Positions 17,058 to 25,790 of a stretch of 64,000 bases of DNA are shown one piece after another. Numbering within the stretch: the first letter of the stretch is position 1; every line of letters begins with the position of its first letter. Location: positions 1 to 64,000 of the forward strand of contig NZ_JAVFVT010000008.1 of NCBI RefSeq assembly GCF_030929555.1. The letters run 5' to 3'. The stretch comes from Paenibacillus sp. LHD-117 (lineage in GTDB: Bacteria; Bacillota; Bacilli; Paenibacillales; Paenibacillaceae). The notes beneath the pieces were generated by a model. The model was given only the letters and a program-made list of their open reading frames with translations, did not search any database and was not told the origin of the DNA. The translations under genes and the position numbers were made by a program.

Positions 17058-17825
17058 TCAGCGGGGCTCCGAACGACCGATCAGCGCTGCCGTCCCCGCG
17101 ATAATCCGCTCCAGGCCGAATTGATAAGCGTGTTCCGGGCTGTAGGCGCTCTGGTGCAGCTCGCCCGCGGCGTTGCCGACCCGGGAGGAGACCGGGAACC
17201 TGCTCCAATCCGCCATATTCTCCATCGCGGTCGAATATTCCAGCCACCATTCGTTATCGTCGATGCCCGATGTCTTCTGCGTGCGGTTCATGCTTGTCTG
17301 CAGCCTCGCGCAGCTTTCCACGTGCATGAGCAGGAGCGAGAGGGTGGAGTCCATCTCGATATCGGACAGGCCGATGCCGTCGAGGGCGCTCAGTTCCATT
17401 TCGTACTTCAGAACGATGTGGGGACCGAAAACGGGCCTTCTTCCGGACAACTCCGTAATCCAAGGGTGTTTGCCGAAGAGGGTCCAATTGGTTTTGGCAA
17501 TGAAACGCATCGCTTCCCGCCAGTCTCCGCCGCATTCGGCGCGTATATCGTCGCAAGCGTAAAGGTTGGCTTGGGATTTGTCCAACATGAGTTCCAGCAG
17601 TTCGGACTTGCCGGGAACATACGTATAGAGGGACATCGCGCCTACTTCGAGCCGCTCCGCGACCTTGCGCATCGATAACTGCTCGATGCCGTTCTCGTCG
17701 GCCATGTCCATGCCTGCCGCCACGATCTTCTGAACGGTCAAGCCGCTGCGGCCGGGCACCGTTTGCGATCCCCACAATAAGCTCAAGCTTCGCGCGTAAT
17801 CGTTTCCTGATTTGCTAGGACTCAT
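17058..17825 (-). CDS. TetR/AcrR family transcriptional regulator
   Basis: This 255-aa protein has a TetR-type helix-turn-helix at about residues 30-75 (IVAAGMDMADENG, then LSMRKVAERLEVGAMSLYTYVPGKSELL) and a C-terminal ligand-binding domain of the TetR_C class. It is divergent from a DrrAB-like exporter and separated by about 120 bp containing a perfect 10-bp inverted repeat over the exporter promoter, so it most likely represses the pump and itself. GGAG 8 nt upstream favours ATG 17825; the frame extends to 17861. The inducing ligand is unknown but is probably a drug-like exporter substrate. Confidence 0.88.
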   Translation of the reverse strand: MSPSKSGNDYARSLSLLWGSQTVPGRSGLTVQKIVAAGMDMADENGIEQLSMRKVAERLEVGAMSLYTYVPGKSELLELMLDKSQANLYACDDIRAECGGDWREAMRFIAKTNWTLFGKHPWITELSGRRPVFGPHIVLKYEMELSALDGIGLSDIEMDSTLSLLLMHVESCARLQTSMNRTQKTSGIDDNEWWLEYSTAMENMADWSRFPVSSRVGNAAGELHQSAYSPEHAYQFGLERIIAGTAALIGRSEPR

Positions 17826-17876
17826 CTGCAAGACTCCAATCCGAATGTTAGATATTATCATTATACACGCGATGCA

Positions 17877-17921
17877 TTGACAGATAAAACAGCGTAATGA
17901 TACACTGTACCGTACAGTGTA
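17877..17921 (+). promoter_or_regulatory. Exporter promoter with overlapping TetR operator
   Basis: TTGACA at 17877-17882 is followed after 18 bp by TACACT at 17901-17906. The -10 lies inside a perfect inverted repeat: TACACTGTAC (17901-17910), one base, GTACAGTGTA (17912-17921). A repressor bound here would block RNA polymerase, and the divergent TetR protein is the obvious candidate. Confidence 0.75.
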
Positions 17922-17948
17922 CGATAACTTTCAAGGAGGATGGAGCCG

Positions 17949-18944
17949 GTGGAAAAGAAGCAACGACCCTATGCGATTCAGGCGTACGATGTAAAAAAAC
18001 ATTTTGGGAAAACGGAAAAGAATGACGGACCGGGACTGAACGGATTGACGCTGGAGGTTCCAACGGGGTCGATCTTCGGCCTTCTGGGGCCGAACGGAGC
18101 CGGGAAGACGACGGCGGTGAAAATATTGACGACTCTCCTCAAGCTTGACGAAGGATCGGCATTCGTAGCCGGCTATGATGTGAGCAAGGAAGGGCATTGC
18201 GTCCGGTCGCGTATCGGGCTCGCCGGGCAATACGCGGCGGTCGACGAGCAGCTTACGGGTCGGCAGAACCTCGAGATGTTCGGCCGGTTGAACCGGCTTA
18301 CCCTGAAGCAGGCCAGACGCCGCTGCGAACAATTGCTGGAGCAATTCGACTTGGTCCAAGCGGGTGGCAAGCCCGTGGGGAAATATTCGGGCGGCATGCG
18401 GAGAAGGCTTGATCTGGCGGCTAGCTTGATCGTCTCCCCGGAGGTGCTATTCGTCGACGAGCCAACCACCGGTCTGGATCCGCTGGCCCGGCAGGAGGTA
18501 TGGCAGGCGATCCGATCGCTCAAGAAGGCGGGGACGACCGTCCTGTTGACCACGCAATATTTGGAGGAGGCTGACCTGCTCGCGGACCGCATCTCGATTC
18601 TGAAGGAAGGCCGGGTGATCCGGGAAGGAACGCCGGAGACCCTCAAATCCGAGTTCGGCGGAGACCGGCTGGAGATCACGCTGCTGAGCAGCGAGGATGT
18701 AGCGGTTGCGGCCGGCGTTGTCAGAGAGCTAGCGGGTTCTTCCATGATCGTGGATGAGCAAGAGAATCGCATTAGCGTGCCGGTAAGCGACCGGACCGGA
18801 TCATTGATCAAGGTGGCGAGCGCGTTCGCCGGATCGGGTCTGGAACCGAAGGATATCGTGCTGCGCAGGCCGACGCTTGACGAGGTGTTCATCCACTTCA
18901 CCGGAGAGACGGACAGGAAACAAAAAGAGGGGGTATCGCCATGA
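17949..18944 (+). CDS. ABC exporter ATP-binding protein (DrrA-like)
   Basis: This 331-aa cytoplasmic ATPase energises the permease encoded next to it, probably for drug or lipid-soluble metabolite export. Walker A (GPNGAGKTT), the ABC signature (YSGGMRRRL), Walker B (VLFVDEPTTGLD) and the switch histidine region are intact. A DrrA-type C-terminal extension follows from about residue 225. AAGGAGG at 17933-17939 lies 9 nt from GTG 17949 and directly abuts ATG 17940, so GTG is the better start. The stop overlaps the permease start (ATGA). The operator upstream implies induction by relief of TetR repression. Confidence 0.9.
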   Translation: MEKKQRPYAIQAYDVKKHFGKTEKNDGPGLNGLTLEVPTGSIFGLLGPNGAGKTTAVKILTTLLKLDEGSAFVAGYDVSKEGHCVRSRIGLAGQYAAVDEQLTGRQNLEMFGRLNRLTLKQARRRCEQLLEQFDLVQAGGKPVGKYSGGMRRRLDLAASLIVSPEVLFVDEPTTGLDPLARQEVWQAIRSLKKAGTTVLLTTQYLEEADLLADRISILKEGRVIREGTPETLKSEFGGDRLEITLLSSEDVAVAAGVVRELAGSSMIVDEQENRISVPVSDRTGSLIKVASAFAGSGLEPKDIVLRRPTLDEVFIHFTGETDRKQKEGVSP

Positions 18945-19777
18945 TTACGATCGAGCGAAATATCGCGGAAGTTCGGCCATCGGGCGCGGCGCGCTTAAGG
19001 TATGCGGTAACCGATGTCTGGGTGCTGTCAAAGCGGGAGCTTTTGCACTGGATGGGCAATCCATGGGGAGTTTTAATCGGCTGGCTGTTCCCGGTCATGA
19101 TTCTTCTGATGTTTGGGTACTTATTCGGCGGGGCGATGACGGTTCCGGGAGGCGGATCGTATTTTGATTTTCTGATGCCGGGCATGTTCGCGATGGCGAT
19201 GTTCTTCGGCGTGGAGAGCACCGTCATGGCGGTCACGACCGACGCGTCGAAAGGGGTAACGGACCGCTTCCGTTCGATGCCGATCCATGCTTCGGCAGTC
19301 GTATGGGGGCGCTGCATGGTCGATATGTTGAATTCGTTCATCGGGCTTTTGATTCTAATCGTGGCGGGGCTGCTGCTCGGTTGGAGCTGGCATGACGGCT
19401 TCAATAATGCCTTGCTGGCTGTAGGGTTGCTTCTGTTGCTGCGATTCGCAGTGCTGTGGGTAGGAATCTTCATCGGACTTCATGCGAGCAACCCGCATAG
19501 CGTATCGATGGTACAGCTTCTTATATGGCCGGTAGGCTTCCTGTCCAACGTGTTCGTCGATACGTCGACGATGCCGGCGTGGCTTGGAGCGATCGCGGAG
19601 TTTAATCCGATATCCGCCACCTCGATGGCGGCGAGAGAGCTATTCGCGAACCCGGGCGTGCATGGCGATTCGTTGGTGACGGAACATGCCGTTCTGCTGG
19701 CGCTCGGATGGCCGTTGCTGTTGATCGCGATTTTCATGCCGCTCGCCGTTCGAAGCTATCGGAATTTGAATCGATAA
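18941..19777 (+). CDS. ABC exporter permease (DrrB-like)
   Basis: This 278-aa integral membrane protein has about six transmembrane segments and belongs to the ABC-2 type permease family. It forms the channel for the DrrA-like ATPase whose gene overlaps it by 4 nt, so translation is coupled. The segment around TDASKGVTDRFRSMPI is the cytoplasmic coupling region typical of daunorubicin-type permeases, where Arg-Phe-Arg-Ser-Met is well conserved. Substrate is not predictable; such systems often give antibiotic self-resistance or tolerance. Confidence 0.9.
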   Translation: MITIERNIAEVRPSGAARLRYAVTDVWVLSKRELLHWMGNPWGVLIGWLFPVMILLMFGYLFGGAMTVPGGGSYFDFLMPGMFAMAMFFGVESTVMAVTTDASKGVTDRFRSMPIHASAVVWGRCMVDMLNSFIGLLILIVAGLLLGWSWHDGFNNALLAVGLLLLLRFAVLWVGIFIGLHASNPHSVSMVQLLIWPVGFLSNVFVDTSTMPAWLGAIAEFNPISATSMAARELFANPGVHGDSLVTEHAVLLALGWPLLLIAIFMPLAVRSYRNLNR

Positions 19778-19797
19778 CGAAGCAAATAGCCGTGCGG

Positions 19798-20775
19798 TTA
19801 TTCTTTCGGTCCTGCCAGCTTCAACAGTTCGTCGACAACCGCGTCCGGCCGATAGGCGTGAATATAGTGGGAGCTGTCCTTCACGACGACTTGTTTGCCG
19901 GATACGGACCAGGCTGGCAGCGCGGCTTGACTCTCATTCCATAATTGATCATCGTCTAGCTTGCCGAAACTATCAGCCGTCAGTACGGTGATGGGGATGT
20001 CCAACGGTTTCTTGCCTTGCAGGACGGCTTCGGCGTTCTCCCGGCTTTGGCGCAATTCATCCGTCATATTCCGATTGCCGGACTTTAGCAAAGAGGATAC
20101 GCGGTTTAGCTCTTTCAAAGGTTCCGGCAGCAGCTTCTGTTCGTTGCTTTGGTCGTTCACCCATTCCTCGAAGCCGTCGAACTGATACAAGGCCCGGAGA
20201 ACGCCCGTTGTCCGGAGTCCCGCATACGTCCATGGAATCAAGGTAAGCTCCGTACTGGAACGATAGTACTCGGGACTGCCGCCGTCTATGAGCAAAATGC
20301 CCTTCACTTCTTCGGGAAACCTCTGCGCGTATCGGATCACCTCGAGCGAACCGAGCGAATGGCCGGCGAACACGTAAGGAGGCTTCTGTCCGGAAGCCCG
20401 AAGCAGCTCATGAATTTCGTCGGTTATCGAATCGATGTCGCGTTTTCGGTCCGTCGTATCGCTGTAGCCGTAGCCGAATCGGTCGTAGACCGCAATCTTC
20501 GCATGCGGCTTCAGCCCTTCGTACAAAGGATAAAAATCGGCGTAGGGATTCGCGGTCCCCCAACCGGAAGCGAACACGACGGTGACATCGCCCGCGCCTT
20601 CCGTATAGAGATGCATTTTGCCGCCTGCTACTTCGTAAAGTTTGCCTGAAGGCATATAGGTTTTTTTGTCCTGCGCCGAACCGTACCATTGATAGGCGGC
20701 TCCAATAAGCAATAAAGCGGCGAGTACGCCGAACGCGTACAAAGCTATTTTTCGTATCCGTCTCCACATGTTCAT
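19798..20775 (-). CDS. Membrane-anchored alpha/beta hydrolase
   Basis: This 325-aa protein has an N-terminal transmembrane anchor (about residues 9-28) and an alpha/beta hydrolase domain probably facing outside. The nucleophile elbow is GHSLGS with Ser140. An acid in LTADSFG and a late His in DSSHYIH complete a plausible catalytic triad. AGGAGG lies 4 nt before ATG 20775 and 10 nt before ATG 20769; either may be used, while the 370-aa frame to 20910 has no site. The gene is convergent with the exporter operon. An ester or amide substrate is likely but not identifiable. Confidence 0.82.
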   Translation of the reverse strand: MNMWRRIRKIALYAFGVLAALLLIGAAYQWYGSAQDKKTYMPSGKLYEVAGGKMHLYTEGAGDVTVVFASGWGTANPYADFYPLYEGLKPHAKIAVYDRFGYGYSDTTDRKRDIDSITDEIHELLRASGQKPPYVFAGHSLGSLEVIRYAQRFPEEVKGILLIDGGSPEYYRSSTELTLIPWTYAGLRTTGVLRALYQFDGFEEWVNDQSNEQKLLPEPLKELNRVSSLLKSGNRNMTDELRQSRENAEAVLQGKKPLDIPITVLTADSFGKLDDDQLWNESQAALPAWSVSGKQVVVKDSSHYIHAYRPDAVVDELLKLAGPKE

Positions 20776-20894
20776 CAGTCCTCCTAAACTTTCCGCTGCC
20801 CATGAATCCAGCCGTCCTCCACTACTATACAGATAAATGTTGGAAGTTGTAACCAACTTAAGCACGGGAAGGTACTCGCCTTTGGTCCGGGAAC

Positions 20895-20927
20895 GAAAAA
20901 ACCGAGGCATCCCTATTGGATGCCCCG
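20895..20927 (-). terminator. Terminator after the 193-aa membrane protein gene
   Basis: On the minus strand CGGGGCATCC pairs with GGATGCCTCGG over a 5-nt loop and is followed by TTTTTT. It lies just downstream of the stop at 20969. Confidence 0.85.
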
Positions 20928-20968
20928 ATCTTTAGCTCCCGCCGTAGAGAAGGCCGGACAACGAAGAC

Positions 20969-21550
20969 TTACGCGCCTAACGTTTTTTGAGCTCCCGGTT
21001 TCGCGACAGCGCCTGGAGTGAGCTTTCCGGTCCAGATGCAATACCCCATGCCGACGTAAGTCAGTCCCCAGAACAACGCGAACAGCTTATTGTCCGCGAC
21101 GGGCAAGAACATGCCCAGCAGCATGAGCACATGCAAAGCGACTATCCAGCGAGGGAATACTTTGGCACGATAGGTCATGATGGCAAATAATACGGTGCCT
21201 ACCGTCAATCCGACCATGCTGCCCATGCCGGAGATCGCGACGACAAGGCTATCCGGCTCCGGCTGGGATGTATCCACGACAAATGACATGAACAGCAGCG
21301 CCGTCGTCACGACATTGCCGATAATAATGCCAAGCACGCTAATAAAACCAAGTACGCCTGTTTCCCTCGATTGCACCAAATAGAGCGCGATCGAGCCGAC
21401 CGACATAAGGATACACGCGACGTAACCGAACACCAGCTCCGGAACGCTATCCGTCCCCCAGATGAAGGATGTTGGCGTCATGCCGATCCGGGCGATCCCC
21501 GCCAGCAAACAAATCATGCCCAACCATTGTAAAACCTTTGCCTCATTCAT
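20969..21550 (-). CDS. Multi-pass membrane protein of unknown function
   Basis: This 193-aa protein has about six hydrophobic segments covering nearly its full length and short polar loops, with an acidic loop DTSQPEPDS near residue 95. I do not recognise the family. It is divergent from a sensor kinase gene across a 200-bp region containing three CGGGA-type dyads, so it may be controlled by that two-component system. A GGAGGGATTTCGAAAC region precedes ATG 21550. A strong terminator follows, so it is monocistronic. Confidence 0.75.
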   Translation of the reverse strand: MNEAKVLQWLGMICLLAGIARIGMTPTSFIWGTDSVPELVFGYVACILMSVGSIALYLVQSRETGVLGFISVLGIIIGNVVTTALLFMSFVVDTSQPEPDSLVVAISGMGSMVGLTVGTVLFAIMTYRAKVFPRWIVALHVLMLLGMFLPVADNKLFALFWGLTYVGMGYCIWTGKLTPGAVAKPGAQKTLGA

Positions 21551-21640
21551 GTTTCGAAATCCCTCCGTTATTCAAGTGGCATTGCCTGCCTGATACCTAT
21601 CGTACACGCAGCGGGTTTCCCGACGGCAGAGCAAGATTGA

Positions 21641-21709
21641 CCCGAATCATCGGGAAACCTTGCATTCCCGAAATCGGGAAAATCGGGATCGAATACGGGA
21701 AATGTTCCC
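21641..21709. promoter_or_regulatory. Cluster of three CGGGA dyads between divergent genes
   Basis: Three inverted repeats lie within 70 bp: CCCGA-4-TCGGG (21641-21654), TTCCCGA-2-TCGGGAA (21665-21680) and GGGAA-3-TTCCC (21697-21709), with extra CGGGA half-sites between them. They sit just upstream of the kinase -10. They are candidate sites for the neighbouring NarL-type regulator, which would give autoregulation. Confidence 0.55.
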
Positions 21710-21739
21710 TGCCATATGTTCACGATTCCGAGGTCCCGG

Positions 21740-21745
21740 TATAAT
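21740..21745 (+). promoter_or_regulatory. -10 hexamer implying a leaderless kinase transcript
   Basis: A perfect TATAAT at 21740-21745 lies only 6 nt before ATG 21752, so transcription would start at about the A of the start codon. The -35 (TGTTCA, 21717-21722, 17 bp spacer) is weak. No Shine-Dalgarno sequence precedes the ATG, which fits a leaderless message. Confidence 0.5.
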
Positions 21746-21751
21746 GAGAGC

Positions 21752-23860
21752 ATGGATAAATTAAAAGGTTACCGGCTGCTCGTTTGGGCATTTTTTGCGG
21801 TTACGGCCGCCCTCTATTTCAATTGCATACCCGGGTATTACGAAGCGCTGCTCGCAGAATGCATCCCGCGCGGTTGCGGGGTGTCGGTTCCGGCCCTAAC
21901 GCTCAATCAGGGCGGTTGGACGGTAACAGAGGTTGCGCTCGCCCTGATCGCGGTCGACTGCGCGTTTACGGGCGTCTTCTACGTCTCCGCGGCGATCCTG
22001 TTATGGAAGAGCCCGCATGAACCGATGGGGCTATTGGCCGCTACCGCTATGATCGCGTTCGGCACCTCGTTTCCTTCGCTCGTCATCGTGGGTTCGGGAA
22101 GCGCGTTCGAGCATTCTTGGTTTCTTGGCGTCTCGGCTGCGGGCTGGATATCGATTTCCTTGTTCTGCCTGCTGTTCCCGACCGGCACATTCGTCCCAGC
22201 ATGGTCGCGTTATGCGATGGCCGTCATCGCGATCGTGGATCTCTTAAGCTTGTATTATGGAAGGAACGTCTGGCAGGCGATCGAGCTTCCGGTTTTTCTT
22301 CAATTCGTTTGGTATATGTCGACAACGTTTCTGCTCATATTCGCCCAGATCTATCGGTTCAGGAAGATATCTTCCCCGGAGCAGCGGCAGCAGACCAAAT
22401 GGGTCGTCTACGGCGTGGGGATCAGCTTCCTTGGGTTCGCGTTCATCAGCGTGCTGTTCGATCCGGCTTTCTATAACGGCAAGGCCGGAAGCTTCATCTA
22501 TCTGAACGCCGCCCTGCACCTCTGCCTTTCGGCGATTCCGGTCACGCTCACCCTTGCCGTGCTTCGTCGCAGACTTTGGGACATTAATCCGCTCGTGAGG
22601 CGGACGATTGTGTACGGCGCGCTAACCGCTAGCGTTGTTCTGCTGTATTCAGGGGCTGTCGTCTATTTGGGAAAACTGTTCGATTCGTGGAATCCATTCG
22701 TCGTCTCCTTGATCGCGACTGGCTTCGTGGCGGCGGCGTTCGCTCCGATCAAGGAATGGCTGCAGCGGCAAGTCAACCGGCTGCTCAAGGGACGCCACGA
22801 CGATCCTTACGCCGTCCTGCTCGAGCTTGGCAACCAGCTTATGCAGCCGATTGCGCCGGATGCGATGCTGAACGCGATCGCTGGCCAAGTGAAGAACGGT
22901 CTTCGATTGCCGTTCGCGGGCATTGCCATCGGCATTGGAGGACAGGAGGCGATGATCGCCGAAGCGGGCGAGCGGCAAGAGGGGAACGAGCTTCGGGGGT
23001 TTCCGATTATTTACCAAGGAAAGACGCTCGGCACGCTGTACGTCGCCAGCCGATCCGAAGGAGAGCTATTGTCGGCGGAGGACAATAAGTTCTTGGAGGT
23101 TCTTCTCCGTCATGCCGGTCCGCATGTCAATAACGTGGATATGCTGCACGGAATGAGGCAGCTTGCGGAGGATTTGCAGGAGTCTCGCGAGACGCTTGTG
23201 CTTGCCCGCGAAGAGGAGCGAAGGCGAATCCGCAACAATCTCCACGACGACCTTGCGCCAAGGCTGGCCGCGCTAGCGCTTAACACGTCGACGGTCCGTA
23301 AGCAAATCGAGAGGGATCCCGCCGCGGCGGTCGCCATGCTGGAGGAGCAGCGCCAAGCGATTCGCGCGGCGATCGAAGACATTCGCACTCTGGTGCACGA
23401 TTTGAGGCCGCCGGCGCTCGACCAGCTTGGACTGGTCGGCGCGATTCGGGCTCGCATGGACGAGATGGAGAAGCCGGTGCATCGCTCCCCCGAGGGAATG
23501 CCGGATAGCCCGGCTCTTCGATTCGTCATGGAAAGCCCGGCCATGCTGGAATCGCTTGGGGCAGCTGCCGAAGTGGCTGCCTACCGGATCGTAACCGAGT
23601 CCATGGTGAACGTCGTGAAACATGCGAAAGCAAAGGAATGCAAAGTGCGGCTGTCCTTGCCGGAGCCGGGCTGCTTGTTTATCGAGATCGTGGACGACGG
23701 CGTCGGCCTTTCCGAATCCGGACGGAAGATCGGATCGACCGGCGGGATCGGGTTGTTTTCCATGAAGGAGCGGGCGGCCGAGATCGGCGGGGAATGCGGG
23801 TTCGAGCTGCCGTCGACCGGCGGAACGAGAGTTTGGGCTAGATTGCCTATACAAGGATAG
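21752..23860 (+). CDS. NarL-type sensor histidine kinase, multi-pass membrane
   Basis: This 702-aa kinase has about eight N-terminal transmembrane segments (to around residue 330), a GAF-like region (about 360-480), a HisKA_3 dimerisation segment and a GHKL ATPase domain. His498 in RRIRNNLHDDLAP is the probable phosphorylation site; DDGVG and GIGLFSMKERA form the ATP lid. It pairs with the LuxR-type regulator 17 nt downstream. ATG 21752 has no ribosome binding site and lies at the predicted transcription start; the frame also runs to 21716, also without a site. The signal is unknown; the membrane part resembles kinases that monitor the cell envelope. Confidence 0.88.
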   Translation: MDKLKGYRLLVWAFFAVTAALYFNCIPGYYEALLAECIPRGCGVSVPALTLNQGGWTVTEVALALIAVDCAFTGVFYVSAAILLWKSPHEPMGLLAATAMIAFGTSFPSLVIVGSGSAFEHSWFLGVSAAGWISISLFCLLFPTGTFVPAWSRYAMAVIAIVDLLSLYYGRNVWQAIELPVFLQFVWYMSTTFLLIFAQIYRFRKISSPEQRQQTKWVVYGVGISFLGFAFISVLFDPAFYNGKAGSFIYLNAALHLCLSAIPVTLTLAVLRRRLWDINPLVRRTIVYGALTASVVLLYSGAVVYLGKLFDSWNPFVVSLIATGFVAAAFAPIKEWLQRQVNRLLKGRHDDPYAVLLELGNQLMQPIAPDAMLNAIAGQVKNGLRLPFAGIAIGIGGQEAMIAEAGERQEGNELRGFPIIYQGKTLGTLYVASRSEGELLSAEDNKFLEVLLRHAGPHVNNVDMLHGMRQLAEDLQESRETLVLAREEERRRIRNNLHDDLAPRLAALALNTSTVRKQIERDPAAAVAMLEEQRQAIRAAIEDIRTLVHDLRPPALDQLGLVGAIRARMDEMEKPVHRSPEGMPDSPALRFVMESPAMLESLGAAAEVAAYRIVTESMVNVVKHAKAKECKVRLSLPEPGCLFIEIVDDGVGLSESGRKIGSTGGIGLFSMKERAAEIGGECGFELPSTGGTRVWARLPIQG

Positions 23861-23877
23861 GGAAGGGGAGGAAGCCG

Positions 23878-24570
23878 ATGAGAATCGTCATCGCCGAAGA
23901 TCACCCGATGTTTCGAAGCGGAGTACGGGGATTGCTTGCCGCTACCGAGGATTTGGACGTCATAGGGGAAGCCTCGACGGGGGAAGAAGCCTTGGAGCTT
24001 GCCGGGGAGTTGTCGCCGGATCTGATCCTTATGGACATCCGCATGCCCGGCATGAACGGAATCGAAGCGACTGGGGTCATTAAAGAGCGGTTCCCGCATA
24101 TCGAAGTGCTGATGCTCACCATGTACCGGGACGATCAGTCGGTGTTCGCGGCTATGCGAGCGGGAGCGAAAGGCTACGTGCTGAAGGACGCGGAAGAGGA
24201 AGAGCTGCTGCAGGCCATTCGAATGGTAGGAAGTGGACTCGCCGTCTTCAGCCCGGGCATCGCGGAGCGGATGATGCGGTATTTTGCTTCGCATGCCCCG
24301 CAGCGCGAGGATGGGGCGAACGAGCCCGATGAACCGGAAGGTGGAGGAAGCAGGCTTCCGGCCGTTCCGGCCTTTGAGGAATTGACCCGGCGGGAGAGCG
24401 AAATATTGGAACGCATCGCCATGGGGGATACGAACGGACAGATCGCCTCGCGCCTGCACATTAGCGCCAAAACCGTCGCCAACAACGTATCCACTATTCT
24501 CAATAAGTTGCAGGTCATCGATCGGCATGAAGCCAGGCGGCTGGTCCAGCAGTCCAAGGATCATAAATAG
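23878..24570 (+). CDS. NarL/LuxR-type response regulator
   Basis: This 230-aa regulator has a receiver domain with Asp53 (LMDIRMPG), a Thr and a late Lys (VLKDA), and a C-terminal LuxR-type helix-turn-helix (LTRRESEILERIAMGDTNG). A linker of about 30 Glu/Pro/Gly-rich residues joins the two. It is phosphorylated by the upstream kinase; dyads upstream of that kinase gene are candidate targets. An AGGGGAGGAAG site precedes ATG 23878. The stop is 1 nt from that of the convergent dehydrogenase gene, and no terminator separates them. Confidence 0.92.
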   Translation: MRIVIAEDHPMFRSGVRGLLAATEDLDVIGEASTGEEALELAGELSPDLILMDIRMPGMNGIEATGVIKERFPHIEVLMLTMYRDDQSVFAAMRAGAKGYVLKDAEEEELLQAIRMVGSGLAVFSPGIAERMMRYFASHAPQREDGANEPDEPEGGGSRLPAVPAFEELTRRESEILERIAMGDTNGQIASRLHISAKTVANNVSTILNKLQVIDRHEARRLVQQSKDHK

Positions 24571-24571
24571 A

Positions 24572-25531
24572 CTAAAACGTAATGACCACATTTCCTTTCT
24601 TGCGCCCCGTATCCACGTAGCGATGGGCATCCGGAACCTGCTCCAGCGAATATCGCCGGTCGATGACGGCTCTAAGCTTCCCGGTCTCGCAAAGCTCCTT
24701 GAGATACAGGAGGTTTTCTTTGGTCTGCATCAGGCCGGCTGTGGCGAATATCGCCTTCCGGCCGCCGAAGAGAGAGGTTGCGAGCATGTTAAGCACGATC
24801 GACAGGGACGGCACGGTGGATAGGAAGACGCCACGGGGAGCGAGAGAGCTTCTGCAAGCCGCGAACGACCGTTTGCCTACGGCGTCGAAGATGACGTCGT
24901 AGGTCAGGCCGTTCGATACGAAGTCCTCCTTGGTGTAATCGATGACCCGATCGGCTCCCTGCGACCGGACGAGTTCCGCGTTCGCGCCGCTGCAAACCCC
25001 GGTCACCTCCGCTCCCAGATGTTTCGCGAGCTGCACCGCGGCCAAGCCGACTGCGCCGGACGCTCCGTTGACGAGCACCTTCTGCCCGGGGCGCACCTTC
25101 GCCTTGTCGCGGAGGAACGTCAAGGCGGTCGGGGCTCCGTCGCAGATGGCCGCCGCTTCCTCGAAGGCGAGGGACGTCGGCATATGGACAAGCGGCTTGT
25201 TTTCCGGCAGACACTTGTATTCGGCGTGGGCGCCCGATGTCACGCTGATCCCGAATATGCGATCGCCGACGCGGAAGCCGCGTACGTCCTTGCCCACCGC
25301 GTCGATCAGCCCCGCCAGCTCGGTCCCCATTATCGCATGCCTGGGCTTCCGAAGTCCGTAGATCAGCTTTACTATGAACGGGTCGCCCTTGCGGAAGGCG
25401 CAGTCCGAGGGGCCGATGGAAGCCGCCATTACTTTGATCCGAACCTCGTTATCCTTCGGCTCCGGCTTCTCCACCTCTTGCAGACGGAGCACCTCGGGAG
25501 AGCCATACTTCGTGCAGACAATCGCTTTCAT
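24572..25531 (-). CDS. NAD(P)-dependent medium-chain oxidoreductase (quinone reductase-like)
   Basis: This 319-aa protein belongs to the zinc-independent branch of the MDR superfamily (quinone oxidoreductase / YhdH-like). It has an N-terminal GroES-like domain, and a Rossmann domain with VNGASGAVGLAAVQLAKHLG as the nucleotide-binding loop. The structural zinc cysteines are absent. GAGGAGG is 8 nt from ATG 25531. It ends a minus-strand gene row with the XRE regulator and the 148-aa membrane protein, about 40 nt after the former, so they may be co-transcribed. The substrate is probably a quinone or enone but cannot be read. Confidence 0.85.
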   Translation of the reverse strand: MKAIVCTKYGSPEVLRLQEVEKPEPKDNEVRIKVMAASIGPSDCAFRKGDPFIVKLIYGLRKPRHAIMGTELAGLIDAVGKDVRGFRVGDRIFGISVTSGAHAEYKCLPENKPLVHMPTSLAFEEAAAICDGAPTALTFLRDKAKVRPGQKVLVNGASGAVGLAAVQLAKHLGAEVTGVCSGANAELVRSQGADRVIDYTKEDFVSNGLTYDVIFDAVGKRSFAACRSSLAPRGVFLSTVPSLSIVLNMLATSLFGGRKAIFATAGLMQTKENLLYLKELCETGKLRAVIDRRYSLEQVPDAHRYVDTGRKKGNVVITF

Positions 25532-25570
25532 GCCCATTCCTCCTCGATCGTAATGGCTTGTTCCTTACGC

Positions 25571-25789
25571 CTACTGCTCATCCTCCATATAAAAAACTTC
25601 CTCCAGCGACGTTCCGAAGACGCGGGCGATGCGGAACGCAAGCTCGAGCGAAGGAGAGTAGTTGCCCTTCTCGATGGCAACGACCGTTTGCCGCGTAATG
25701 CCGACCCGATCGGCTAATTGCTGCTGCGTCATTTCGTCATGATTGAACCGTAATTTGCGTACGTGATTGCCGATCAGACTTTTGGCCAT
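25571..25789 (-). CDS. XRE-family regulator, small
   Basis: This 72-aa protein is almost entirely a Cro/C1-type helix-turn-helix (MTQQQLADRVGITRQTVVAIEKGNYSPS). It starts 1 nt after the stop of the upstream membrane-protein gene; its GGGAG binding site lies inside the end of that gene, so the two are translationally coupled. Such small XRE proteins paired with a DUF membrane protein usually repress their own operon; the AT-rich palindromic DNA at 26280-26320 could be the operator. Confidence 0.9.
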   Translation of the reverse strand: MAKSLIGNHVRKLRFNHDEMTQQQLADRVGITRQTVVAIEKGNYSPSLELAFRIARVFGTSLEEVFYMEDEQ

Positions 25790-25790
25790 G

